Of a stretch of 64,000 nucleotides of DNA, positions 1 to 13,052 are shown piece by piece; positions within the stretch are counted from its first letter, which is position 1; each line of letters opens with the position of its first letter. The notes under the pieces were generated by a model. The model was not told the origin of the DNA. It made no database searches and was given only the letters and a program-made list of their open reading frames with translations. The stretch covers positions 715,272 through 779,271 of the forward strand of contig QAOA01003946.1 of NCBI GenBank assembly GCA_003255065.1. The letters are read 5' to 3'. The position numbers and the translations under genes are program-made. This DNA comes from Cercis canadensis. Taxonomy: Eukaryota; Streptophyta; Magnoliopsida; Fabales; Fabaceae.

Positions 1-671
1 GTCACTATAGTCTTCATTGTCATACAATGAGGTGCATTAAGGCCTATATCTGATCCGAGTTTGCAACTGCATCTGGTATGCGGGTAACATAATATGAGTA
101 ACGAGAAAGCAAGAAGTTGAAGTTTTATGAGGATGGGGCTCTCTGCAATGTTACAAAAGTGTTATTATTACATTTAAACGTTTCCAAGATACATAAATGC
201 TGGCATGGTATGTGAATCGTGATTGACCTATATCTAGTATGGTTTCATTTCAAGACAATGAAGTTGCACATGGGAGTATGTTTATGAAATTAAAACTCAG
301 TCTTAATCCTTCACCTATCAATTGAAACTTTGAGCTTTGCTATAGACTTGATTACTTAATGTGGTCAAAGATATGACATATTTTTATCTTTTTGACTTAG
401 CGTGGGTATTACTAGGGCAGATAATCCCACGGGATTCTTGGGGGTGGCCCCATGGTTTGCATCTATGTTGCTTAGCCTAAAGAAAGGTTTGACCAAAATG
501 ATGTAATGTGACCTCTAAATCAGCAATAATGAGATTAAAAAAAAAATAAAAATTTATGCATGCATGCACACTAATGTGATCATTCTTTTTTTGTGGTAAA
601 AACACTGTTGTGATGTATCCCTGTGATTTTGATGCATATAAAGTTCGTGAACAATAGAACGAGCTTATCTG
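1..671. other. Non-coding flank downstream of the AIM1-like pseudogene
   Basis: AT-rich sequence lying 3' of the minus-strand pseudogene. I see no open reading frame with family resemblance, no RNA gene and no clear transposon ends. It may include the former 3' untranslated region. Confidence 0.5.
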
Positions 672-1668
672 CTAAATTACCAGTGGCATGCCTTTTGCGG
701 CTCTCTCTTCCAAAAAATGTGAAGGTTTGAAGAATCCACCATATATCTCTGCCCACTTCATGAGACTAGTATAGATGTACTTGGGTCCTATTGTATCAGC
801 CCAAAACATTATACCTCCGCTGTAAAACACAAAACTAGCAATGTGTGAATGTGTGGCAGCACTAACTATTTTCTTACAAGAATCATTTCATATGAAGTAT
901 GTGCTAGCTAGGATATATAAGTTTAGAATATAGTCATTGTTGTCTTTCGGTTTCTTGCCAAACAGTACTCACAGATGAGATGGGAATTTCATTCCAAAAA
1001 CAGATGCAACGTCAAGATCTGATGCTTTAGCAACAACTCCCTCCTCTACCACACGGCACGCCTCATTCACCACAGGAAAGAATATCATTTCCACAATTTC
1101 TTGGTCACTCAAGCATAGAGACTGTAACTCATAATCCACAGAACATGTAAACCAAATAAATAAACTTAAAAATAAATCAGGGAGAGGGCTTCTGATTTTG
1201 CTGCAGAATCTCCTTTATGGGCACAGCAAATGCTATATTTAGCTTTTCATTTATATGCGCAGTCAAAAAAATGTAAGTGCAGATGGTTATAATTAGATGT
1301 GCAATTACCTGTCCGTTGGGACTGATGTTCATTTTTCTCCTCGACTCCTCAACAATTTGCAGCACAGTTAGGTCAGGAATGGGGTTGCTTTTCTTCTCGT
1401 ATATGTAATATCCTTTTCCATTGCTTTTACCTATGTTACATGAATATCAAGAAACCTATTCACACGAGCATGAAAAAGACTGAACAGATACTGAAATCAT
1501 AACAAAGACATGTGATGAGACAGAGAGGTCAACTGCTAGGTCCCCAACTCATTTTCTATTTTCTTAGGGTACATTATTTTTATGAGTGTATTTTTTATTA
1601 TTATTACGTAGGAGCACAATGCACTTAATTAAGAAAATGGAAGAAATAATATAGTGTAAATAAAATTT

Positions 1669-2041
1669 TCTAATTCTTATGACTAGAAGAGGTGTCTTAG
1701 ATTCATACTGTTGATGATAAGAATCATTAAATTCCTACTTGTTAGAGTATTGTTTATTAGTATATTTGTAAATATATATTTTTTTTTTACACATGCAAAC
1801 ATTTTAACATATCTGAATTTAATTAAGCTCGCTTAAATTGTGATGTAACCCACTNTCTAATTCTTATGACTAGAAGAGGTGTCTTAGATTCATACTATTG
1901 ATGATAAGAATCATTAAATTCCTACTTGTTAGAGTATTGTTTATTAGTATATTTGTAAATATATATATTTTTTTTACACATGCAAACATTTTAACATATC
2001 TGAATTTAATTAAGCTCGCTTAAATTGTGATGTAACCCACT
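1669..2041. repeat. Near-identical 186-base copies flanking a single N (assembly join)
   Basis: Bases 1669-1854 and 1856-2041 are each 186 long and differ at only a few positions. The lone N at 1855 sits exactly between them. This is best read as two overlapping contig or allele ends placed side by side. It falls in an intron of the pseudogene, so it does not change the coding reading. Confidence 0.85.
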
Positions 2042-5000
2042 TAAACTTTTTTTTATAAAGCTCATATTTTCCACATCTTACACCTAAATTTTGTAATGAC
2101 CATTCCTCTTATTATTATGAGGAATGATGTCAAAGTCTAAGCCAAAAAAAAGAAGTAAATGGGTTGAATTAAAATGTAGATGATTCACTTGTGTCATGTG
2201 TCCAAGCATTAGGAATCTGTAGTTTTATAATCGTGCTAAAATAACATTACTCCATTATTATGATATAGAAGTGACATTCGGACACTGGGTACTCAATTAG
2301 AAATTCAGGAGACAGTGTTAGTACCGTTTCGACCACTGTTAACGATAATATAAAGTAGGGGAGACTGGTATGTGCGATCTGGGAAGGCTGCAGCAAACTC
2401 TTTCCAAGCTGCTAGGGCTACTTCATATTCAGTAATGTCATGAAACCTGAAAATATGCAAGTGAAAATGCCAATTATTCCATATACCACTTGTGAATGGA
2501 TACATCCAGCTGAATTGTCGTTTGTTTTATTAGGCCCACAAATCTAGTTAAGTAAAACAAAACGACATAAATTATCTCAATTATCAATTTAGCATGTGAT
2601 ATATGAATTATTGGCCAAGTGAAAAACATACATCATATATATGAGACCAAATTAGTTGACAAACATATGCTTGCATGCTCACGTCGTATATCATAAGTGT
2701 GTCAAGAAAAAAGTACAATTTTTATTTCCTTAAACTAGGGTTTCTTGGACTTTTTTGCAGTCAAGAAAAAACTCTAGTATGAGTAGAGTAAAGTAGATCA
2801 ACGTAACTGGAAAGGCCCCACTGGCATGCCAAATGTGCTGATTACTGTCTCAATCTGAAGATGTCGATGCCTATGTCTGCCAAGAAATAGGCTAATTGTG
2901 TATATGGGAAGAAAGTGCGATTAACAGCAAAACCAGTGCACCTTCCAACAACCACAGCTACTTTCTTCAGCGCTTTCCCAATTAACTGTCATGAGATCAA
3001 CAACTACTTGTGCACAAGTTTTTCCGTCCCCACAATTTCCAAAAGAGGCATCACATGAGCAGGACTAGATTATAATTAATTAACAAGAGAATGTCAGAAC
3101 CCAGAAACAGATCACACAAAAATGAATTAATGAAGTGTATTGACACAAATTATGGCATGGTATATATTAGCCTATTTAATTGCTAGGTGATGTCATGGTC
3201 GTATATCTGATCACCTGAAAAAGTGTGCCCAACAATTATTTGTTGAGATTTGGTTTTGTTTCCTATTAGATTGAGATCAATTAATGACAGATGTGGTTGA
3301 TGCCAAGACACATTGATCAGGACAAGTCTTCTCAATGTCTTTAAACACTGATTGTTTTAGGGACACTTCTTCATGAACAGTAGCCTAACAAAGAATAAAT
3401 TTAATTTCAATGATCATGATGAATATAACTGAAACAAATAGCGTGAGGACACACTTTTATCATTCTTTAGAGTTATAAGAAACAAAAGGACGATTAATTA
3501 CCTCTATGATCACATCTACATCTTTAAATTCTGAGTAATCTGATACACCTCTAAGCATTGAAAGAGCTTTCTCCATCCTATATTGTTCAAGCTTTCCTTT
3601 CATCACCATCCCTTGGAGATTTTCTGGGTAGAATGGTACGTAATATACATTACTAATTAATAAGTTAAATATGCAAAATCCACTGGAGTCATTGTTTAAT
3701 AGTATAATGGATTAGATCTACAAATTATAGATGATGTGTTATTTGAGTTGACAGATAATGATCCTCACGGTAATACTAATAACTATACAAATACAAAGAG
3801 AACAATGATTTTTTTTTTCTCAACCAAATGAATGATACACTACGAAGTTACTAACCTTGTATTTTCGCTATTGCTTTCTGCAGGTATTCTGTGTTGATCG
3901 ATTTCTTTTAGTAGAACATATATGTTGGCCATTATAAGAGCAGTGACAATACCAGAATCCATCAATCCACCGCGCAACATGGTGGCTAATTAAGAAATTT
4001 TAATTTCTTGATTCAAGGAAAATTTATAATAATGTAACAGTAATTTTCTTCTTTTTCTTTGTTAGTTAAATCCAGAATGCATGCACAGTTACCACTCTTA
4101 TAGTAGGGAAAAGTAAAGTGTATATTATTTTTTGAACACTATCTCATATTACTTTTTTTTAGCTATGACTACCTCACGTTACTTAAATTAAAGCTGTCAA
4201 GAATATCAAATAAATGGTGGAATTCTATTCAATTTTAGTGAGTCCTATTAAATTTAGATATTACAAAGTATACTGTATGAAATAGTGTGAAATAAAATAA
4301 TATATAAATAGAATGACTCTTTTATAATAAGTACCACCAAATTCATACCTTTGATGTGGCACCTTGTGCAAAGTGAATATGAACAAGTGCTTTTGCCGTG
4401 TTTGAAAGCATCAAATCTTCAAATAATTTTTCTTCCTGCATTGGGGATAATTCTCACATATTAACAAGTAGACAACATTCAAATGATGACGTTTAAGTTA
4501 TATACCTTTAAGACTCCATGGTAACCTCCAAGAGCTCCTTTAGTTCATCCAATGAACAGAGTCTATCAGTTCTGGAGAGTGCCTTAGTACGGGATTTTCG
4601 CCCCTCTGCTATGTCCAGAGCCCAGAGACGTGAAACTTGTATCAACTCTTGAGGAGATACAAGAGCATCAATAACGCCTATTTCCTTCCCTACTTCAGAC
4701 GTTAAAGACGCAGATGACTGCAAGCAGGGACGGATCCAGTTTAAAGGAGTGGGGCAGCTGCCACCTTTTTTGAAACTCTCAATTATTTAATTTTTGTATT
4801 TTATTGGTCACTTTTCAGTTTCTCCTTTCTTATTTTTGTAATATTTTATCGTAACATTTTTTTTAAATTCGCCCTTTCTACACATATGTAAACTTTAGTA
4901 AAAATGGTAAACTCTTTTTTTTTTGTTTATATTTTATTTTGTAGTTTGCACGTATATATTAGTTTACCAGTGACATTTCCACAGCTTTTGCGACTCCAGC

Positions 5001-5559
5001 AAGCCTTGGAAGACGCTGAGTGCCTTAGAAAATAAACGTGAGTTGATTAGGAGTCATATAATATAATGTGGTTAATTGCTCAAATTTTTTATTTTGAATT
5101 TAGGAGGAAACTATTTATTCATTGGTTATTTTATGAGAGCAATATATACATATCTCCAGCTCCAAGTCCAGGAATGACTCCAAGTGAGAGCTCAGGTAAA
5201 GCTAGTTGAGCTCCATGCGTAGCAATACGTGCACTGCATCCCTGCTCATAACAATTAACAACTCAATGAGAGACCCACTAGCGCGATATATAGCTACCAA
5301 AAGAAAAAAAAAAAAAAAATCTGTCTACCATTGCCTCTAGACCCCCTCCAAGTGCATATCCTTGTATAGCAGCAACAGAAGGCTTTTTCCCATCTAAGAT
5401 AACGTACCACTTCAAAAAAATGTAAGGAACACCATAACTGAGAAACTGTTCAATTTTAATTCTAACAAACTTTTACACCTTCGATAGTGATGACCACAAG
5501 ATCACGAGATACTTCTGCTATAATTGAGACATCGCCTGCCAGGAAATAAGAAAAAGGAA

Positions 5560-5631
5560 ATGAAAAAAAAAAAAAAAAAAAAAGAAGGAAGAAAAAAATT
5601 TAATGGAACCAAATTGGCAAAGACCAAAAAA

Positions 5632-5707
<76 letters not shown>

Positions 5708-5740
5708 AGAAAAAAATTTAATGGAACCACATTGGCAATG
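5560..5740. repeat. Long poly(A) tract with duplicated flanking unit
   Basis: An uninterrupted run of 69 A lies at 5634-5702. A unit of about 37 bases containing TTTAATGGAACC and ATTGGCAA occurs once before it (5584-5620) and once after it (5703-5739), and a second A-run precedes the first copy. The structure is a tandem duplication of an A-run plus unit. It occupies the interval where the pseudogene lacks its active-site exon. Long open frames here on either strand (poly-Phe or poly-Lys) are composition artefacts. Confidence 0.8.
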
Positions 5741-6173
5741 GCTTGTATCGTTGATTATTACCACTAAATAAAGGTAAAAACTTGAGAAATGATAAAAGAA
5801 ATTAAGTAACTATAAGATAAAGCTGTATACCAGTCAAAACAATGGCCTTGATATCATCTCGGTTCATTGCTTCAACATATTTGCTTTTTAGCCCCGCAAT
5901 AACTGCAGTTCGTCATAGACTCCCCATTCTAAGTTTATAACCAATAGAATTAATTATGAGAACACACACACACACGAAAGAAAGACAGATTAACAACTAG
6001 ATTAATGATTCAATGATGGATGTCAATATGTCATGCAATGCTTTGTTTTGATGAGAAAGGAGAATATGACATTAGATTTTTAATTTTTTTAAATAAAAAT
6101 GGATATCCTGACTGAAATTTCTTTTTGCTAATAACTTCATTATTAAATTAGAGAGACTCTTGCCTTATGTTAG

Positions 6174-6240
6174 GTTATTATTGTTATTGTTATTGTTATT
6201 GTTATTATTATTATTATTATTATTGTCATTATCATTATTA
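6174..6240. repeat. TTA/TTG trinucleotide microsatellite
   Basis: An imperfect trinucleotide array of about 20 units (TTG-TTA, then pure TTA) lies in the first intron of the AIM1-like pseudogene. Confidence 0.85.
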
Positions 6241-6664
6241 ACAAAAAGTTTTGACTGAACTTATGTTTGGTTCCATGGCAAAGTGAGCCTAACCCTTTCT
6301 GGGTATTTCCTGTCCTAAATTTTTCTTTCAACAATAAAATGTAAACCCGGATCCAAAAAGAACCACGAAAAAAAAAATCCAAAAGAATCGGCATTTTATG
6401 TAGTAAAACTAAACAAGGTAATTAGATATACTGGGACGATCTTGATCATGTTTTTGTTGTAGCATTACACATTGGGGAAGGGCAATAAGTACAAGAAACA
6501 CAAGAGAAAATTAAGAGGGAAACAAGATAATATATCTAGCAAGCACATGAACTATATTTGACATTTGTACCTGAAAGGCTGAATGCATTGACGGGTGGAT
6601 TACATATAGTAATAACTGCAACGCCGTCGTTCTCAACCTGCATAATCACGACCATGTTTGCCAT

Positions 6665-8358
6665 ATATTGCCATATATAGGGGTCAATAAAATGTTAACC
6701 AAAAGGGAAGAGTGATGCAGTTGCTGCAATTGCGATACGCTGTTTCTGTTGAAGAAGTTTGGAGAGAACCATAACATAAAGAGAAAGGTTGTTTTGATCT
6801 TTGAACTTTGATATCAAGCTCTTATTTTCATTGTGTACGTTTACGGTCTAACTCTACAGAAAGGTCCCAGCGCCGTATCTTGCAGGGCTTGAAAGCGACC
6901 ATACAGTGATACAAGGCATTAATCTATCTGTATAGAAGCCTGTAAATGCGTGGCAGTGTGGCACCCATAAGTTATTGCTATTAACGCCCTTAATTTCCCT
7001 TTTCTTTCTTCTTACTATTTTGGTCCCCCCAATACCAATATATGTAAAACTTCCAAATGCGTGTCTTTCTTTTCTAGTTGTTTAAGCAATATAATATAGG
7101 AGATTATTCCAAATCAGTGAATCACAAACTGGACTTTTTCTATCCACTTGGGATTCTGGGTCTTCGAATTCCTAGAAAGAAGGTTCCTATCGTGCATGAG
7201 CATGAGCACATTGGTCCCAAGCTGTTGCTTTATTTAATTCAACCCAAAAATAATTAAAAAATAGAGAGAGAGAGAGAAACGATGACCACGGAAATTGCCC
7301 AAATGCCCTAACTAGCAAGTAATTTAGAATGTGATTTATCTCATAATGGATCTCATAGACTTTGGCTTTGAGTGTTTGGTACTTGGTAGACTGTGACAAG
7401 TGAAGTGAAATAGATTTTGCATTAACACGTAGTTCAAACTTTAAACTTCAAAATTGATTGAATGCATTGAAAGTGCTCCCTCCTCCGTCGTTGTATATAT
7501 CCCATAAGAACTTTTTTTGTGGCCCTAATAATTTTCCAAAATTGCTCTTATTTACAGTAATCACTAACTACTTTTTTTCTTTTTTTTTTTACCTTTTTAT
7601 ATATATAACTAAATAATCATAAAAATTAATTTTATAAAAAATGGGCCATAAATGTTAGCCGAAAGAAAAATGTTCCATTCACTTAACCATGATTAAAACT
7701 ACGACAGTAGAAAATTGGCATGCAGCGACCCATTTTAACATTGTTTTCAGATTGACGAGAGTCATCAAATTGACAATGCCAACATCCACTTCAGAAAGAG
7801 ACAGCGGAGGTAAATTGATATCTAAGGGCTTAATTCATTAGGCATTGGTTAAGAAAAATATTAGATATTATTGAAGTGTATTTATAATCCCTACCACTTT
7901 TCTTTCATAAAAAATTGGTTATAAATACACCTCAATCTCGCAACAAAATTGTCAAAAAAATTGGCTCCCGGTTAATGCAAATGCAATTATCACAATTGAA
8001 AGTACACGTAAAAATTCAATAGAAAGCTTAGATCGGCTTCCACAAAAGAAAAGTTAATCAAAGATTATTCAAAGGAGACAAGCTCAGAGGTCTGCAGAAC
8101 GCCAAATGTGCTTTTTATGTCTACCCTCCACAAGTTACCACAACTATAGATACAAACAAGTAATGAAAATCATCTTTTCATGTATGGGAAATGTACACAT
8201 GAAATATATGGATAGAGTGAAGAGCTGCTGTTGTCAATTGATAGTTTGACGTAATCTCTTCAAATACAATCATACAAACGCATCATACATCCTTACATAT
8301 AGGTAAGAACATTCCCAATAGCTTAAGACAACACAGGAAACAAATTATCTAAAATCAT
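6665..8358. other. Spacer between the AIM1-like pseudogene and PEX4
   Basis: The left part would be the promoter side of the pseudogene. The right part, from about 8100 to 8358, is probably the 3' untranslated region of PEX4. A short GA repeat lies near 7262-7278. I see no other gene and no clear transposon ends. Confidence 0.45.
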
Positions 8359-10056
8359 TCAGCCTTTCTTTGGCATTGCTGCAAGCGTAGTGTACATCCT
8401 TGCCATGGACTGGTACCCTCTAACATCACCAGAACGCAAGAGATTACCTGTTAACCAAAAGAATAAAAAATTGTTTACTTTTCATATTAGCCGGCAGAAC
8501 TAAAGTATTCAGCTCACTTTTCAATGATGAGAAAAAAAATGCATTCAAATGAATACATAGGCATGGGATGGGTTGAGGGCTTGAATTTTGTTTATTTCCA
8601 CAGAATTACTACAGCAGACAGATTTATAATAGACAAAAATTTAGAAACAAGATGGTGAATTCAAACATCAAATGCAATTGAAGAAAATCAAAATTCCTGT
8701 AATTAGTCAAACACCTCATCTTAGTGCATATGCCAAATCTTTGAATCCTCCCAAACGTTAAATCAAAATTGAACATGATCTCTCGTGAATAAGAAGAAGA
8801 AAAGTATACTATCATGGAGGACAATCAATTTAAATTATATCCTAAAATCGCATCTCCCTTCTGATTTTGTGAAAACGGAAATCAAATAAGTATATCAACC
8901 TGAATCACAATTTAGTGGGCTGTCGGGTTCCGGATGGGCCATCAGAGCAATTATAGCCCTACAGACAGACTGAAGTGTCCAAGCTGGGCTCCAAGCATTT
9001 TTCAATATATCAAGACAAATCTCCCCTGTCTGGAGAGAAATTAATACGTTAAAATATTATTCATGATGCCATTTCAAGAACATCAATTTCAATATAAAAA
9101 TTTTCCCTTAAATCTTAATTTGAACAAAAGGAAAAGATTAATCAATTTACAATCAAGCTAACTCAAACTAATAATAGCCTTCAACTTAGTTCTTTAGAAA
9201 CCTGAGAGGTGTAGTAGTAGCCATAGAGCTTGGTCACTTCTAAGCTATCAACTTCCGATAAATTGTGGAAGTTTATTAATCTTCCTGCAATAGAAAGGTA
9301 ACCCAGACAAAATTGTCCTAAAGAGGACTAATATCTGAAGGAATGATGTGATCCAACAAATATTATACGTAAGCACCAAAGTATGTTTACACCAGAAGTA
9401 GGATAATTTTTTGAATAAGAAATCCATGTAGGCCAAGGGTGAGGAATCATTGTTTACAGCATGGACTACCAGGTATTTAATTCTATTCACTCCCCATGCA
9501 AAATACTCTTAAGTTTTGACACAGCTTCGGTTTTCCCTTAGAATAAAACTACTTAGACGGAAAAACGCAAAAACCATTCATGGGTAAAATGAACCTTGAT
9601 GATCCGTTTCTCTTCAGCACCTATTTGCTTCTTAGTTTTAGTTGTATGATCATGCTTTATAGGTGAAAAAAAGTATCAACATAAACAGACTGGTAGTGCT
9701 TTAAAGCGGGGCCTTACCTTAAAATGCACATTTGGGTGAAATATCTTAGTCAAGAACCGCACTTGAGGAGGTTGTAGAGGATATTGCTCTGGGACAGAAA
9801 ATGCAAGCTGGAAGACACCACCCTCATAAGGAGTCTCTGATGGTCCCTAAATGGAAATAAGATGAACCAAACCAAATTGAAACACACAACCAAAAATATA
9901 TTATACCTTCTTCAATATGAAGCAGCATACCTTGATAAGGGCTGTCCATTTAAAAATGTTAGAATCATCACAAACTAGCTGAATATCAGGATCAACTACT
10001 TTCTCCCGCTGGACCTCTTTGTACTCCTTGAAGAGCCTTGCCCGCGATGCCTGCAT
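8359..10056 (-). CDS. PEX4: PEX4, peroxisomal ubiquitin-conjugating enzyme E2
   Basis: PEX4 is the E2 enzyme, held at the peroxisome membrane by PEX22, that monoubiquitinates the import receptor PEX5 so that it can be recycled. Four coding exons (9931-10056, 9718-9846, 8900-9029, 8359-8447) have GT-AG borders and join to 474 nt, or 157 residues, the same length I recall for Arabidopsis PEX4 (UBC21). The protein starts [19 protein letters not shown] and is nearly identical to that protein throughout. The E2 fold is complete: the HPN motif in IFHPNVHFK and the catalytic cysteine in [19 protein letters not shown] (Cys90). It ends MPKKG. The start is set by family alignment; a 5' leader exon probably lies upstream, up to about 10790, but I could not place its intron. 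Confidence 0.96.
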
Positions 10057-10967
10057 CAATGTCACAAATCACAATCCATTGTCAAGGAGAAAAACTAAGC
10101 TCCTTATTATAGAACAAATTATATAAACACTATATACTGAACCAAGCAGGATAGTAGAAAACCCATAATTGTAGGAGGTTGGAATAAATCACATACATTC
10201 AAAGAATATAGTTCCACACACAATTGTTGAATAAACTATTAACTACTCATTCAACGAAATTTATGGAATTGTTTCTAGTACAGCATCCTGCTATTGAATT
10301 CAAAATATTCCCTTAAAATTACCTAAAACAATTTCATACATACACATAAACAGAAAGAAATTAAACGCCAGTGTTAACAAACCTGCATACTGATTACTAC
10401 TCGATATAACGCAGACCAAAAAACAAACCTCGGAATGACTTCTTCAACTGCATATTCAATAATTCGGGTGTATCAATAATGAGAAAATACAATAATAAAC
10501 ATAAAATGCAAATAAAAACTAGCACCCTAGATAAAAGCTAAATACGACACCGATACGCGTTGGATACGGCTAAATACGTATACAGGAGGTATCAAAGAAA
10601 TCAGAAATCACGGCTGGGAGTACAATACGGATATTTGAAATCAGAAAAAAATAAAATTGCCAAACCTGAAATCTGAAGAATTTCAATCTGAATCTGTTTC
10701 TGTGTGAAAGTTGAGTCGAGAATAATCTTTAATCTAGCTGAGCTCAAACAATCTTTTCCGCGGAATTTCCAGAAAAAAAAAAAATGTAAAACCCCCTCGC
10801 AAGGCTGCTAAGTGCTAATCGGACGACGGGATTGATGCGGTCTCTATCTTCTTTTTGTTATTTTCATTTTAATATTTTCGTTTGACGAAAACAATTTTTT
10901 GGTTTCAGATCATGGACTTGTGAGCTGATCCGGCCTCGTGGCCCAATCATCAATTAATTTAATTAAA
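10057..10967. other. PEX4 leader/promoter region up to a MITE
   Basis: The interval 10057-10800 probably holds the PEX4 5' untranslated exon(s), an intron and the promoter. The rest is AT-rich spacer ending in the 9-base target duplication TTAATTAAA at 10959-10967. No further gene is visible. Confidence 0.45.
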
Positions 10968-11336
10968 GAGTAAAACCCTTTTTTTAGTCCTTAAAAAATG
11001 TAGCTACTGACAAATTTATCCTTAAAAAATTTTCAGTGACAAATTGGTCCTTAAATTATTATTCTGTCTGACAAATTAGTCCTCTAGTACTTTAATGAGA
11101 AAAGTTCTGAACCCCTACAGACCCATTTCCTAAAATTCTTTCACTGATCTTGCTTAGCTATGTTTAAGCCCTCATTTTCTCATTCAAGTCCTCTTTTTCT
11201 TTTCACTGATTTTGCCTACCAGAAGACTAATTTGTTAGCGAAATAATAATTCAAAGACCAATTTGTCATCGAAAATTTTTGGATGACAAATTTGTCAATA
11301 ACTATATTTTTTAAGAACTAAAAAAGGATTTTACTC
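10968..11336. mobile_element. Mutator-type MITE, 369 bp, with 9-bp target duplication
   Basis: The two ends, each about 115 bases, are inverted copies of one another: the left begins GAGTAAAACCC and the right ends GGATTTTACTC. The direct repeat TTAATTAAA flanks the element at 10959-10967 and 11337-11345 with no mismatch. Long terminal inverted repeats and a 9-bp target duplication are the usual signature of Mutator-like elements. No transposase is encoded, so this is a non-autonomous element. The inverted repeats contain three phased copies, about 30 bases apart, of a TGACAAATT-containing unit (starting near 11008, 11037 and 11069). Confidence 0.85.
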
Positions 11337-11345
11337 TTAATTAAA

Positions 11346-13052
11346 TTAACAACATACACTTTTTAGCCAAAAAGATAAAAACTAAAAACGTAGACTAAAT
11401 TACACTTTTACAATTTAAAACAAAGATAGGGAGAGAGGGAGACCGAGAGAAATAAATTCTACCACACTAAAGCAGAAAAATTGAATGGAAAATATTTATT
11501 ATTAGTTCTATATTTTTAGTTTTTAAAATGTACTGAATATATCGATATATTATTTCTATATAATATTATTTTCATCATTTATATATTTTGTTTATCAATG
11601 AATAATAAATTTCAAATAACTTTAAAGAAAATATATATATAGGAAGTTTTTTAAATATTTTATTGTATGTCATACTATATTAAGTTTGTTTGAGAAAATA
11701 AGATAAATTAATTTTATATCAAATAAAATATGAAAATTACGTATATTTATCACGTCAGTCAGTGTAGTATAACATACACATATAATATCATAAAATCCTC
11801 AATATATATAACATAATATTCTTTTATTTAATTATTTCTTTTTATTCTATACTTTTTTATTTAATTTAGCATGGTATGTTCCTTCCAAGAAAATTAAATG
11901 AATGATTTTATCTTTTATTCACAAGCACTCGAAAATCCTTACTCTTAATTAAATTCTATCTTAAGATTAGTTACCCTTTTTATTTCTTCCTCTCGTACCA
12001 AAAAAATGTTAAGATCTGTTACCTTTTTCGTTAAAATTTATTTTGGACAAAGAAATGGCAATTTGATCCATTTTTATCATAGTCTAAACACGTATAGCGG
12101 TCAATTGATGTTAGGTGTTTATTCCTGAAGTATATTCATCTCAAGTTTTCTTTTTTGCTCCGGTACTCATCTCAACGTTAAGTCCGTTAAAAAAGGTTTT
12201 AAAAAACACTGGCTATTGAAAAAGCACAAATATTAGATGATGATATTGGATTATTGAGTATTTTAACAATCCAATTTCAATACAACAAATTCATTTCGTA
12301 TTTGAATGAATTAATTTTCTTGGAACACACTTAAATCATTTGATTAACAAAACCTCAAAAAAAAAAAAAACCAGAACTATAATACGTTCTACTTGTATTC
12401 GACATAATTATATTTACATTCAGTAAATAGTAATTAAAAATACAATTAGCAAGTCAAATGAATAACTACAGTTAAGAATTAGACAGGCAAATAGGTTGCT
12501 TCATCGCATTTCAAATACATCTACCACACTGAATATCAGAACTAAACAAATCTGATGCTGCTATGCGCAGCTTTAATACGAAACCTATAAAAGAAAGAAA
12601 GAAATACGAACTCCTTCACATCTTTTCCAATAAGACCGATCAGTTTGCCCTGTTTGTTTCTGAAACTACAATGACCGCTACTGTTATATTTCTACTCAAT
12701 GCAATCTCCCAAGATAAAATACACCAATTCGGAATTCCATTCACATCTGAGTTTGTGGCTAGGGAGGGATAACGCCCCTAATCCCATGAGAGAAGGGAGA
12801 ATACAAGTGTCACAAAAACTTCCTCAGACCATTGGATGCCCTAGACAACTTTTCCTTTTTCAGTGTTTTATCTAGAATGAATGTACATGATCACAATGCC
12901 AGACAAGCAACACAATAATGGGACAATAGCAAAAAATATATATATATTCAAAAAATATATATGAAAAGAAATTGGGAAAAAGGAAAAATAGAAAGAGAAA
13001 AAAGGGGACAAAAGTTAGCAAACAGGTGAAAAATGCAAACCCAGTCATAGTT
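11346..13052. other. AT-rich spacer and probable 3' UTR of the TOM1-like gene
   Basis: Very AT-rich sequence without a recognisable gene. Roughly the last 400-500 bases before 13053 are likely the 3' untranslated region of the minus-strand TOM1-like gene. Short open frames here have no family resemblance. Confidence 0.45.

Larger units (their letters stand above)
672..6664 (-). pseudogene. Decayed AIM1/MFP-type peroxisomal multifunctional protein gene
   Basis: The intact family carries enoyl-CoA hydratase and L-3-hydroxyacyl-CoA dehydrogenase activities for peroxisomal fatty-acid beta-oxidation. Translated pieces follow the family order: N-terminal MANMVVIMQVENDGVAV (6571-6664), the hydratase glycine motif KKPSVAAIQGYALGGGLEAM (near 5330-5390), GTQRLPRLAG (near 5000), the NAD-binding relic GGLMDSGIVTALI (near 3950), CTGFAVNRTFFPYTQ (near 2900), GKGYYIYEKKSNPIPD (near 1400) and a C-terminus ending KGMPLVI-stop (672-674). 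The gene looks dead. The exon that should hold the hydratase motif like FSGGFDI is absent between 5535 and 5831. An in-frame stop lies at 4508-4510. Exons encoding the hydratase-dehydrogenase linker are missing. The expected splice donor near 5160 is not GT. At least six frame breaks fall near 3898, 3279, 3230, 3022, 2986 and 2857. The NAD-binding GGGLMGSG motif is degraded. Resemblance is closer to Arabidopsis AIM1 than MFP2. Lesions are inferred against remembered family sequence. Confidence 0.85.

Noticed and set aside
5518..5730. Open frames on both strands across 5518-5730
   Set aside because: They translate to runs of Phe or Lys from the long A-tract and have no protein-like composition.
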